A stretch of 64,000 bases of DNA from Pyropia yezoensis. Taxonomy: Eukaryota; Rhodophyta; Bangiophyceae; Bangiales; Bangiaceae. The position numbers and the translations under genes were made by a program. The stretch spans positions 2,297,447 through 2,361,446 of the forward strand of contig CM020620.1 in the NCBI GenBank assembly GCA_009829735.1, written 5' to 3'. Below the pieces are notes generated by a model, which did no database searches, was not told the DNA's origin, and saw nothing but the letters and a program-made list of their open reading frames with translations. Positions 54,094 to 63,931 of this stretch are shown in pieces; within the stretch, counting starts at the first letter, position 1, and each line of letters opens with the position of its first letter.

Positions 54094-55175
54094 TTACTTG
54101 CCGCCCGCGGTGGCGGCGTCAAAGCGGGCGCCCACCTCGGTCCAGTTTACCACATCCCAGATGGCAGACAGGTAGGCCATCTTGTCGTTCTTGTACTGCA
54201 AGTAAAAGGCATGCTGTCGAGGGGGGGAGGCGGGGTCGGAGGGAGCCAACGGTGGGCAGTCAAGACACAGAGATGAAAAACGGGCGGGCCCGCACGTGGT
54301 CAGTCGCCTGCCCCGGCCCACACGCGTCCACGGCCGGCGGCCACTGCTGTGGTCGCCTCTGCTCCAGGCCCATGCCGCCGTGAGAGCAGCGCCAGGCAGA
54401 CCACGTCTCCAACCATCCCCCGCACCCCCCCCACCCGCTGCCCCCCAGAGCAAATGCACACGTCCAGCCACCCCAGCAGCTACCGCCCCCCCCCTCCCCC
54501 ACCACCTTGTCCGTTGACCCCTCCGTACCTCCCAAATATCGATCCCCAGCAGCGGCGCGCCCACCCCTACCGGGTCCTGGTTGGCGCTTGTCGACACGAC
54601 CAGCCGGCCGTCTGGGGCCACCGACAGCCACCCCCACCCCGACCCCTGCACGCCCGCCGTCGCGGCGGTCATCGCGCGGCGCAGCCCGTCACCCCCCCCC
54701 AGCTGCGCGTCCACCGCGGCGGCGAGCGCCCCCGACGGGTCGCCCCCCCCCCCCGCGAGGCGGGCGCGAGGCCCTCCCAAAAGAGGCTGTGGTTGGCGTG
54801 CCCCCCGCCGTTGAAGCGCAGCGCCGCGTGGAGGCCGTTGGTGGCGGCAACGTCCCCCGCGGCAACGGCGGTGGTGAGCTTCTCCCACGCGGCGTTGAGG
54901 TTGTTGACGTACGTCTGGTGGTGCTTGGTGTGGTGCAGCCGCATGATTTCCGTGTCGATGGCCGGCGTCAGCGCGTCATAGTCGTAGGGCAGGTCGGGGA
55001 GCGCAAAGGACGCTGAGGGGGGGGCGGTCGTGAGGCCCGCCCGGGTGGTGGCCGCCGCCGCCGCGGCGGTGGCGGTGACGGCGCCCGCCGGGGTAGCCGG
55101 CGCGCGGGCGGCGGCCGCCCGCAGGGCGCCGCCGGCGCGGAGGAGCACGCCGCCACCGGTACGGGCCGACGCCAT
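54094..55175 (-). CDS. SOD2: Manganese superoxide dismutase (mitochondrial type), frame break at a G12 run
   Basis: ATG 55175 (catcATGg). Residues 1-60 are Ala/Arg/Thr-rich, a likely mitochondrial transit peptide. Motifs in order: [32 protein letters not shown] (metal His), [18 protein letters not shown] (metal His; GGGH.NH is the Mn-type signature), GSGWGWLSV, and across the splice [15 protein letters not shown] (metal Asp and His), then a short C-terminus ending TAGGK. Exon 1 ends at 54529 (GAG/GTACGG); exon 2 is 54094-54213; the intron is 315 nt. Between WEGLAPASR and [10 protein letters not shown] the frame changes exactly at a run of twelve G on the coding strand (54743-54754); one more base or two fewer would join the halves. 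Reaction: 2 superoxide + 2 H+ to O2 + H2O2. Confidence 0.9.
54214..54528 (-). other. SOD intron, length a multiple of three and free of in-frame stops
   Basis: 315 nt, donor GTACGG, acceptor CTCGACAG. It interrupts the metal-binding D-x-W-E-H motif between Glu and His. It contains no stop in the SOD frame, so retention would insert 105 residues instead of truncating the protein. Confidence 0.8.
54743..54754. repeat. C12 (coding-strand G12) homopolymer at the SOD frame break
   Basis: The run lies between two unmistakable SOD segments that are in different frames. Confidence 0.85.
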
Positions 55176-55593
55176 GATGACAATGAGAGAAGAAGGGCAA
55201 GGGGGGAAAACGAGGAGAAGGGCGGCGCAAGGCACCGGGTGAGGGGAGGGGCGGAGGGGAGAGCGACACGCGACGGATACCTACAGCGGGAGCAGGGGAT
55301 CGGATCGTGGACGGGGCTGCTGCCAGCAACAGCGGTGGACGTTGTGGCGCGGGGGGTGGGGTGGGGTGGTCGGGTTCTTGAAGCCTGCTGGCTTGGCCGA
55401 GGCAGCAGAAGCCGATTTTAGGCGCTGGGGCACAGCTGTATGACTAGCCCTAGGGCGTCGGATCAGCGTGAGCCGAGAGAGAATGATCGGGTCCTCTGCT
55501 TGCAACCGCTATTTTTCACATTGCTATCGTAATGATCGTCCGCCGTCCTTGTGTGTCTACTCGTCACCAGCGTGTTTTCTTTTCTTCCTCCAG
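55176..55593. other. Divergent region between SOD and acyl-CoA synthetase genes
   Basis: Contains the SOD promoter/leader and the missing first exon(s) of the synthetase. The interval ends in a good 3' splice site (cgtgttttcttttcttcctccag, ending at 55593). I could not place the synthetase initiator ATG with confidence; candidates are near 55485 and 55531. Confidence 0.5.
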
Positions 55594-57935
55594 CCTGCAG
55601 GCTGTGGCCCTGCAGGACCTCCTCGCAGGCAAACGCCCCACGGTGAGCAGCAGCATCTACAAGGCCCGACACCCATCGTGGCCGCACCGGACAACCATCC
55701 ACCAACCCCCCTCGCCTTGCCCGCAACCGACCATCCCTGGTGTCCCCCCCCTGGGCCGGTCAGTGCGCCCCCCCCCCCCCCCCTTCTCCCCTTCCCCGCT
55801 CCCCCCCCCCCCCCTCCCCCCTTCCCCCTGCAGCATGTTCCCCCCCCCCCCCCTGCCAAGGTTGCCCTCCTCGCCGCGGGCGTCGCGACCTCGTACGCCG
55901 CCCTGTGCTCCCGCGCCGCGGCGGTGTCTGCCGCCCTGGTACCGCTCCTCCCCCCCCCCCCCTCGCCGAACTCCCCCCGCGATGGAGCGGTGGTCACCAC
56001 CACCGCCACCGCCGGTGCCGCCACCGCTGCCGCCGCCAGTGCCGCCACCGCTGCCGCCGCCAGTGCCGCCACCGCTGCCGCGCAACCCCCCCCGCGGGTG
56101 GCCATCCTCGCCCCGCCCACCGCCGCCTTTGCCGCCGCCCTCACCGCCGTCTGGTCGCCCGCCACTGCCGCGGCGGCTGTGCCGCTGGCGGCCGCCGCGG
56201 CGCCGCGGGAGGTGGCGGCGACAGCCGCCGACGCGGACGTGGCGGCGGCGGTGGTGGGGGTGCGTCTCGCGCACGTGGCACGGTCGGCGGGGCTGGGGGC
56301 CGGGGGAGCGGGGGTGCCCCTCGTGTTGCTGGATGACGCGACGGGGGAGGTGGTGGGGGTGGAGGGGGCGGCAGAGGCCGAGGGGGGGGGAGGGGGGGGG
56401 CGGCTCCCGCCCCGTCGCCAATCCCCGCTCCCGAGGGTGCACCCCTCGGCCGCCCGCTGGGCGTGGCAGACCCGTACGACCCCGCCGGGGGTGCCGGCGG
56501 CGCCCTTGCTTACCCAGCAGAGACAATCGCCGCCCTTTTGTACACGTCGGGCACGACGGGTGCGCCCAAAGGGGCGGTGTGGACCCGTGCCATGGTCGCC
56601 TACCAGGCGTCCACCCTCCACGCCGCGTGGGCGTGGCGCCCCGACGACGTGCTGCTCTCCTACCTCCCCACCCACCACGTGCACGGGCTGGTCAATGTCC
56701 TCGTCTGTGGCCTCGCCGCGGGCGCAACCGTCGACCACGGCGGGCGGTGGGCTGCGGGTGCGTTTTGGGAGCGCCTGACCGCATCTGCCGCCGGGGACGC
56801 CCCCCCCGTGACGGTCTTTATGGGCGTGCCAACCATGTACCGCCGCGCGCTGGCGGCCTATGCAGACGACCTGCCCCGGGCGCGGCGGGCCGACGCGGCC
56901 GCCGCCGTGCGGCGGCTGCGGCTGGCGGTGTGTGGGTCGGCGCCCCTGCCGCCGGCGGTGCGTGCCGGCTGGGCCGCCGCCTTTGGCACCCCCATCACCG
57001 AGCGATACGGCATGACCGAGACGGGCATGGCGGTTTCGCAGGGGCGCGACGGCACCCCCGCGGGGTGGGCGGGCCTCCCGCTGCCGGGGGTGGACGTGGC
57101 CGTGTGCGTGCCGGGGGGGTGCGGGGACCACACGCCGGCCACCCCGGCCGATGCGGCCGCCTGGGGCGTCGCTCCGGCTGCGGCCGCCGCAACTGCCGAT
57201 GCCGATGCCGGTGGCGGTGGCGGTGGCAATGGCGGTGGCGGTGGCGGCGGTGGCGGTGGCAGTGCTGGTGGTGGTGGTGGTGGCGGCGGCGACGTTGTCG
57301 GCGAGCTCCGTCTCCGTGGCCCCGGCGTCTTGACCGCCTACTGGCGGCGGCCGTTGGCAACGGCCGCCGCGTTCGACGCTGCTGGCTACTTTTGCACGGG
57401 TGACGTGGTCCGCCGCCGTGCCGCCGATGGAGCGGTGGCGGTGCTCGGGCGGCTGAGCCGGGATGTGGTCAAGGTGGGGGGGCACAAGGTGTCGGCATTG
57501 GAGGTGGAGGGCGTCCTCGGCGGCTGCCCCGGCGTGGCCGACGTGGCCGTCGTCGGCATCCCAGACGCGGACCGGGGGGAGGTGCTCGCCGCGGCGGTGG
57601 TGGCGGGCGGCGGGGGGGTGGCGGCGGTGGCCCCCTCCGCCGCCACCCCCACCCCCATCCCCCCCATCACCGCCGCCAATCTCCAAGTGGGCGGGGGGCG
57701 GGCAGGCGCGCCCGCCGCTGCGCCCGCCGCGGCCGTCGGCGGGATGGACGGCGACGTGGCGTCGGCGGCGGCGGTGGTGCGCCTGCGCGCTTGGGCGGCA
57801 TCGCAGCTGGAGCCGCCCAAGGTGCCCCGCGCCGTCCGCTTTGTGCCCGCCCTCCCCGCCAATGCGCTGGGAAAGGTGCTCAAGGCGGAGGTGGCCGTCT
57901 GGTTTGCCCCGTCGCCGACCACCACGGCGGGCTGA
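55594..57935 (+). CDS. Acyl-CoA synthetase, ANL superfamily (malonyl-CoA synthetase ACSF3-like)
   Basis: Exon 55594-55642 (LQAVALQDLLAGKRPT) joins at phase 0, after a 191-nt intron (55643-55833), to a main exon running to stop 57935. Further 5' exon(s) are missing. Motifs: KVALLAAGVATSYAALCSRAAAV (substrate-side N-domain), RVAILAPPTAAFAAALTAVW, the P-loop LYTSGTTGAPKGAVWTR, LPTHHVHGLVNVL, the adenylate motif ITERYGMTETGMA, FCTGDVV, the hinge GRLSRDVVKVGGHKVSALEVE, and the catalytic-lysine end PANALGKVLKAE. It activates a carboxylic acid with ATP and CoA. The THHVHGL and RYGMTETGMA patterns resemble malonyl/methylmalonyl-CoA synthetases, but the substrate is inferred. The frame changes at two G9 runs (56382-56400), between LVLLDDATGEVVGVEG and PAPEGAPLGRPLGVADPYD. 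A Gly/Ala-rich insert of about 45 residues (57160-57290) lies between YGMTETG and GELRLRGPGVL. Confidence 0.85.
56382..56400. repeat. Double G9 run at the synthetase frame break
   Basis: G9 (56382-56390), A, G9 (56392-56400). Upstream coding is in one frame, downstream in another; both halves are clearly the same enzyme. Confidence 0.85.
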
Positions 57936-60522
57936 AGACTTGGCACATGTCTACGGCGGCCTTTTTGCAGCGCCGGCAGGCACCCACGTGGCCGCCGCGA
58001 CCTGTTTGGTGACGGTCGACGCGCTCCCACCTCCACGGCTGGCGCCGACGAGGCGGCGGTGAGAGGCGGCGGCTGCGGCGGCCGAGGGCGGCGGCGGGCG
58101 GTGGTCGTGACGGGCGCTCTCGACGCCACGCTGTGTGTGGGCAGGGGCGGCGCGGCGGGCGCTGCCAGCGGGGGCGTCGGGCAAGCGCCGGTGGGTGCCC
58201 CCGAGGTTGGGCCGTCCCTCCCTGCTGCCCCCGGCCCGTCTGCGGGGCACTCCGCAGCGGGATGCGCCACAGGCATTGCCGACGGGGGCGGCGGCGGCGG
58301 TGGCAGCGCCGCGCGGGCCTGGTGCGGCCGCACCGACAGACCGGTGGCGTCGCGGCTGTAGGGGGGTCCTGAAAGGGCGGAAGAGCCTGGCGCCGCGGGT
58401 GGCCCCCGCACCCCCCCCCCCCGCCGTGTGTTTTTTTACTTTTCGCGCCCTTCTTTTTCCCACTCACCCCTTCGGTCAGCTGCCGACTGGGGGGGGGGGG
58501 GGGGACGCGGTGTCGGACGGCAGCGGTGTCGAGGCGGCAGCGACGGCCGCCGCCTCTGCGCGCTCGGCGATGAGTGCTCGCCCTATTTTTTTGGGGGGGG
58601 GTGTCGGCGGTGGCGACCGCGGCGGCCGCGTGATGGCTGCCTTGGGCGGCGCCGCTCCCCCCCTTGTCGGCCCGTTTGTTGCGGCCGTCTGCCCCCGTCC
58701 CCCCCCCCCCTCCCCGCCCGCGGCCTGACGCGGCTTCCGACTGCCTTCCCGCGCTCCCCCTCCCCCCCCGGCCTGGAGGTGGCAGCGTCGGCAGAGGCGT
58801 CCACGCTGCGGGACGCGGTCGGCCTCGCGGGGGACCCCTCCCCCCTCCCCTCTCCCCCCTCCCCCCTCCCCGCTCACCGCCGTGCCGCCACGGGCACGCC
58901 CGGGGGGCGGGGGGGGGGGTTCCCCACCCGTCATCGGGGCCGCGCGCTGTCAGGGGGTCGGCCGGGTCGACGGGGCGTCTCCGTGTCGCCCCCCCTCGCT
59001 TACGGGCGGTGGGCAAGGTACCCTGCCGGGAATGTCCTGTTGGCCCGCGAGAGGGGGGGAGGGCGGGGGGCGTGTGGGGAGGCGGCGCCTGGGCGCAAAC
59101 GACCGCATCTGGGGCGTCGACGGGGCCGCGGCGGGGGGCAAGGCGCGGGCTGCGCGGGGCCCCGCTGGGGAGCGCCGGACGAGAGGCCCGTGGCCGTCGT
59201 CTGGGGGCAACCACAGCGCAGGGCAGACGCGTGCTGCCCGGACGCGGCGGCGGCGGCGGCGGCGCGCCACCAGCCCACCCCATGGCGGCAGCCCCGCGTG
59301 CGCCGCCGTGGCGCGGCACCCGAACCTGCACGGTAGGGAGGGAGGCGGACGGGGTTTCCCGCCCCCTTCCGCCCCCTTCCGCCCTGGCGAATTGAATTCC
59401 TCCTCAGCAGGGTGCATCGTGCAGGTCGGGTATAGGGGGAGCCTACGGCGGCGCGGCGGCGCGTGCCGCTGCCGACCCTCGCGGCGGCCTCGTGCAGGTG
59501 GGGGCGCCACGGCGGCGAGGCGGCGCCCGCGGCTCACCGCGCGGGGGGCGCCTGGGCGGCGGCACCGCCCCGCTTCCCCCCCCCCCCCCCCCCCCCCCCG
59601 CCATCTCTGGTAGACGCCGGCCCCCCTCCCCTCTTCCATCCTCCTCTCGCGGCGCCCCCCTCTGTGGCACGTGCAAGAAAAACAGCGGCAGCTGGGTACT
59701 CTATGGCAAGGACGGCAGCAAGGGGGAAAACGTGACGGTGACCGCCGACAGTCGCTGCTGGGTGGATGTGTGCTCGACGGCGGGGCGCAAGAGGGTGGCC
59801 AGATGGCAGCGCCCGCAGGACGGCAGCAGGGCACACACCCAGCGCCGCCCTTCCCACCGCATGTGGGCGCCGCGTCCTCGGTGGCGGCCGCCTGGCACAC
59901 CCACCCCCACGCCCCCCCCCCCCCCGCTTTTCCTCCCCTCGCCGGGTGGTGCCACTCGCGGGAGGATGACCAGGCCGCCACTCCCCTCCCCTTTGGTATG
60001 GGGGCGGGACGGCAGAGGCCACGCGGGGGAGGGGGGCCCACCACGCGCCTTGCCCGCGGCGGCCTGCTCGCGAGGGCGGCGCGCCTGCCGCTGTCCGCCA
60101 GCCTCGCGGGGGGGGGGCGGCGAGGGTGGCTGGCCGGCGTGGAAGCGTGCGCGCAGGGCCAGGGGGGGGGGGGGCAGGGGGGGGGGTTGGCGGCTGGCGC
60201 TGGGGGGAGGCGCAGGCGCCGCCTTACGGGGTGCAGCGGGGAGCGCCGCCGCGGGGGGATGCCCGGTGAGGGTGGAGCGTGGCCGGCCGGCCGGCGTGAC
60301 GGCGGGCGCCTCGTCGTGGGCAGGGGGTGGGGTGGGCTATATGAGCTCCCCCCCCAGCGGTGGCCATCTACACTTGCTCCGCTTCCATCCTTCACCACCC
60401 CCGTCCACAGCACACCCTCGCCGCAACTGGCTGCCACCTGACCTTTGCGCCCCCGTTTTACCCTCCCATTCCCGCTTCGCTTGCCCGCCCCAGTCCCCCC
60501 CTCCTCGTCACCGTCCGTCAGG
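57936..60522. other. GC-rich intergenic region
   Basis: No gene is recognised. Long open frames (for example 57880-59331 minus and 58950-60782 minus) have low-complexity Arg/Pro/Ala content and overlap each other and flanking genes. G/C runs at 58488-58503, 59576-59599 and 60166-60190. Confidence 0.45.
60337..60345 (+). promoter_or_regulatory. TATA-like element of the secreted-protein gene
   Basis: CTATATGAG stands alone in very GC-rich DNA, 178 bp before the ATG at 60523. A pyrimidine-rich leader (from about 60365) starts at the expected distance for a transcription start about 25-30 bp downstream. Confidence 0.5.
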
Positions 60523-61128
60523 ATGACCCCCCGCTTCACCACCGCCCTCGTCGCCGCCGCCGTCACCCTCTCCCTGGCCGCCACCGCGGCCGCCAACTCG
60601 TACACGATGGTGGTCAAGCCAACGGCCAAGCCGACGGCCAAGCCGACGGTTAAGCCCGCCGCCCCCCTGGCGGCCGTCTGCCACACGACGACGACCAAGT
60701 GCTGCTGGGACCCGTACGTCTGCGACGTGGTGTACAAGGTCAAGACCGTGTGGGTCAAGGCCGTGTGCACGCGCCACGTCAAGGTGCAGGTGCCCTGCTA
60801 CTCCTCCCGCACCGCCGACGGCCACGACCAGGCGCTCGGCGGTCCGTCGGAGCGGCTGTTCAACAACCGTCGCTGCTACGCGTGGAAGGCGGAAAAGTAT
60901 GGGTGCGGCAAGAAGCAGACGGTGAAGGAGGCGTACCCCAAGCTGTGCTACAAGAAGGCGTGCACGACGCGGGCGGTGCCGGCCAAGTTTGTGGCGCCCA
61001 CCGCCACGGTGCTGACGACCAAGGCGACGGCCGTACCGACGGCGGTGCCGGCCAAGCACAACCCCGCGACGGTGAAGGCCCTGTTTGGGCAGCTCGCTGC
61101 CGCGCTGCTGGCCAAGCACAGCTCGTAA
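60523..61128 (+). CDS. Small secreted cysteine-rich protein
   Basis: 201 residues from ATG 60523. The signal peptide is MTPRFTTALVAAAVTLSLAA plus TAAA, with cleavage likely before NSY. A KPTAKPTAKPTVKP repeat follows (residues 30-45), then a core with ten cysteines: C-x6-CC-x5-C, later C-x9-C, C-x9-C and C-x5-C. It also has many Lys/Tyr/Trp residues. The C-terminal part is Ala/Thr/Pro-rich with a final helix (ATVKALFGQLAAALLAKHSS). No transmembrane anchor is present. The even cysteine number suggests disulfides, and the Lys-Pro-Thr repeat suggests an extracellular-matrix or wall-associated role; both are inference, and no family is recognised. The TATA-like upstream element and strict GC-ending codons suggest high expression. 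Intronless. Confidence 0.75.
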   Translation: MTPRFTTALVAAAVTLSLAATAAANSYTMVVKPTAKPTAKPTVKPAAPLAAVCHTTTTKCCWDPYVCDVVYKVKTVWVKAVCTRHVKVQVPCYSSRTADGHDQALGGPSERLFNNRRCYAWKAEKYGCGKKQTVKEAYPKLCYKKACTTRAVPAKFVAPTATVLTTKATAVPTAVPAKHNPATVKALFGQLAAALLAKHSS

Positions 61129-61157
61129 GGAAAACGGGGGTGTCGTCGTTGTGGCGC

Positions 61158-61221
61158 AGGGACACCCCAGTTCAGGGACACCCCAGTTCAGGGACACCCC
61201 AGTTCAGGGACACCTCTGTTC
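61158..61221. repeat. 16-bp minisatellite, four copies, in the 3' untranslated region
   Basis: Unit agggacaccccagttc at 61158, 61174, 61190 and 61206, the last diverged (agggacacctctgttc). It starts 30 bp after the stop of the secreted-protein gene. Confidence 0.9.
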
Positions 61222-61406
61222 AAGAGGACCACCGAGGGGGACATGGTCATGGTTTCTGTTCACTAAACGCGCTCTCTTTTTTGTGCCAGTCTTTTACATA
61301 CACTGCGGCTTGTTAGATATACACCCAAATCCCTCTACTACAAAGGAGAGCAGTCGGCAGTGCACCCGTGCCGGTCGCACCCACCCCCCTACTGGCTCCA
61401 AGGCCA

Positions 61407-62519
61407 CTAGCCCTCCTCCGGTACCACTCGCACCACCACCTTTCCAGCGGCATGGCCACCCATCAGCACCCCAAACGCGGCGGCGTGCGCTTCAAGCCCC
61501 TCGTGGACGCTATCCACCAGCGCCTTGACTTTGCCCTCCCGCATCCAGCCCGCCACCTCAGCTAGCTCCTCCCCCCGGCTGGTCAGCAGCAGGGAGCTCC
61601 ACTGCACCCGCGCACGCGCCGCCGCCACCGTCACTGGCACGCACATGGCCCACAGCCCCAGGCGCAGGTACAAGGGCACCCCGTTGGGGCACCACGGCCC
61701 CATCTGGGACGCCTGGAAGGGCCCCGCAATGCCCACAACCGCCCCCCCCGGGACCACCCCGCCAACCGCAGCCGGGATGTCGCCGACCAGGTCTAGCGCC
61801 GCCACCACCCGCGCGTCGCCGCGCAGCGCGGCGCCAATGGTGGACGTCCTGTAGTCGATGCACTCGTCGGCGCCCAGGGAGGTTGCCACCTCGGCCTTGG
61901 CCGCCGACACGGTCGTAACGACGCGGGGAATGCCAAACACCCGCTTGGCCAGCTGCAGCGCAAACGAGCCGGTACCCCCTGCGCCGCTGGTTACCAATAG
62001 TGAAGGGATGGTCGGTGGTGGCGCCGTCGTCGTGGCGGCGTCGCCGCCACCCCCGCCGTCCCCGGCGACCTGCTCCGTCAGCCGCCGAATGCACTGGAGG
62101 ACGGTGAGGCACGCCAGCGGCACCGCCGCGGCCTCCACAAACGAGAAGCCCTCTGGGATGGCGGCGAGGACCGCCTCGGGGGCGACCGCAACCTCCGCCA
62201 TCGCCCCCCCCGGGATGCACCCAAACACGCGGGTGCCGACGGGGAAGGCCGGCGTCGACGACGACGTCGCCGTCACAACCCCCGCCACGTCCATGCACGG
62301 GACGAGCGGGGCGGCCGCCGAAGGGCCCGAGAAGAAGGGGCGGAGGGCGCCGCTGATGCGCTTCCAGTCCACCGGGTTGAGGGCGACCGCGTGGACGCGG
62401 AGGAGGACGGACGGGGGGGACGAGTCCCCCGGGGCGGGCAGCGTCGGCTCGGGGACGTCGGTGGAGAGCGTCAGGACGTCTGTGGCGACGCCATAGGTGG
62501 TGTACGTAACGGCCTTCAT
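61407..62519 (-). CDS. Zinc-independent medium-chain dehydrogenase/reductase (quinone-oxidoreductase-like)
   Basis: 370 residues from ATG 62519. The open frame continues upstream as proline-rich leader. The N-terminal GroES-like fold is seen in MKAVTYTTYG, VLLRVHAVALNPVDWKRISG, PCMDVAGVV and VGTRVFGCIPGGAMAE. The nucleotide-binding domain has LLVTSGAGGTGSFALQLAKRVFG, the AxxGxxG-type motif for NADPH, followed by VVTTVSAAKAEVATSLGADECIDYR. The zinc-ligand cysteines and GHE motif of alcohol dehydrogenases are absent, so this is a zeta-crystallin/quinone-oxidoreductase or enoyl-reductase-like MDR. Likely role: NADPH-dependent reduction of quinones or alpha,beta-unsaturated carbonyls. A Gly/Ala/Thr-rich loop (AGDGGGGGDAATTTAPPP) is inserted just before the nucleotide motif. 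It is convergent with the secreted-protein gene. No signal peptide. Confidence 0.88.
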   Translation of the reverse strand: MKAVTYTTYGVATDVLTLSTDVPEPTLPAPGDSSPPSVLLRVHAVALNPVDWKRISGALRPFFSGPSAAAPLVPCMDVAGVVTATSSSTPAFPVGTRVFGCIPGGAMAEVAVAPEAVLAAIPEGFSFVEAAAVPLACLTVLQCIRRLTEQVAGDGGGGGDAATTTAPPPTIPSLLVTSGAGGTGSFALQLAKRVFGIPRVVTTVSAAKAEVATSLGADECIDYRTSTIGAALRGDARVVAALDLVGDIPAAVGGVVPGGAVVGIAGPFQASQMGPWCPNGVPLYLRLGLWAMCVPVTVAAARARVQWSSLLLTSRGEELAEVAGWMREGKVKALVDSVHEGLEAHAAAFGVLMGGHAAGKVVVRVVPEEG

Positions 62520-63931
62520 GTCGAGAGGGGGGGGGGGGAGGAGGGGGATGCGGGGTAAGTGGGGGTAGCAGGGACGCGGGGGAGCGGGAGCGGCAGCAAA
62601 GGGAGAATTGGGAGCGGCGGGGAGGAGAGGGGAGGGGACGAGAAGGCAGAGAAGGGTGGTGAGAGAACAGGAGGGGAGCGGACTGCAGGGGGCGACGGGG
62701 GCCGGAGGGGTCAATCAAGGCGTTGGACGGGAAACAGTCCATCCGGAGGTGCGATGCGCGATGGCGACCTGTACGACCGAGCCCTCGTCGCCCTGTCCAT
62801 AGAGAGTGTGTATGGCGTCCTGCGACCAACGACCGAGCCCTACAGGCCCTCGTCGCACCTTCCATAGAGTGTGCATATGTATGGAGTTCTGAAGAGCGAT
62901 GACACATGGAAAAGTCCCACAGTATACTTTTTGCGGACGTACTAAAGCAATTCGGTGTCACCGATGCTCCTTGACCGTGGGCAGTGCCGGTGCAGAGAGT
63001 TCAACGTGCCTTAATTGTTTTTGTGGCACGTTGGTCCACTCACCTTCGGTGCATTACAGTGACGGTACTGTACTGTCCGGCGCGATCTCGCCACTGTTTT
63101 TTTTTCTTTCATCGTGATTCCTGTGCTTTGGAATAGAAAAACTGACGCAAGCGCCCATGCCCAGCTCCCCAGCTCCCCGCTGAAAGTCTCTACTGGCGTC
63201 TCTTTCCCTCGGCCCACGTGGTTACCCCGCCGCCGGGCGCCCCCGCTGCGGGCGGCGGCGGCGGCGGCGGCGACGGCGGCGGCGCGGCAGCGGGCGGCCG
63301 CCGTGGAGGGCGCGGCTAGCGTTGCGGCGGGGCGGGGCGGGGCGGTGGGAGGGACGCGGGCGGCGGGGCGGGGGGTGAGGGAGAGCGCGGCGGCGACGCC
63401 CGCGGCCGGCTGGGCGCAACCCGGCAGCGGATGCGCAGCGGGGGACGTGGTGCTGTTCGGGGGATGGATGGTGGGGAGGGGGGAGGGACACGGAGGCGGC
63501 GGGTGGCGCCGCAGCCGCGGCATGGGGGCAGCCGCCGCGGCCCGCGCGGGGGGTCTGGAGGCTTGACCCGCCGGGTCATCCAGCCCCCGCGCGGGGCGGC
63601 GGCGACGCGCGGTCGCGGCAGGCGCCCGCGCCGCCGTGGCGGTGGGCTCGGCTCGGTCGCGTTGGCGAGCCGCGCCGCGGCGCCCAGCGCCGCCGCTGGC
63701 GCCGCCGGCGTCGGCGGCGCCGCACCGCACGGCACAGGGCGTCGACGGGCACGGCGGCAGCGCCGGTGCACGGTCATGCCCTCCAGGGCACAGGATGCCT
63801 TTAGGACCTATCTATCTTTTTCTCAGACATCCCCAAGTCCACGGGCGACCCCGCGCTTGGTGCACCCGCCACGCCCTGCCCCCCCTGGTTCCCCTTCAAT
63901 AGTACCCCCCCGGGCGGCGCGCCGGGCACAC
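62520..63931. other. Upstream region and right-end spacer
   Basis: No complete gene is recognised. 62880-63180 is less GC-rich. 63230-63560 is GGC-rich simple sequence. 63785-63835 holds a pyrimidine tract ending tttctcag, which could be an acceptor on the plus strand. On the minus strand the part next to 63932 is probably intron of the partial gene at the right end. Confidence 0.4.

Noticed and set aside
57880-60782. Two minus-strand open frames of 483 and 610 codons
   Set aside because: Low-complexity Arg/Pro/Ala content, mutual overlap, and overlap with the synthetase and secreted-protein genes on the other strand.
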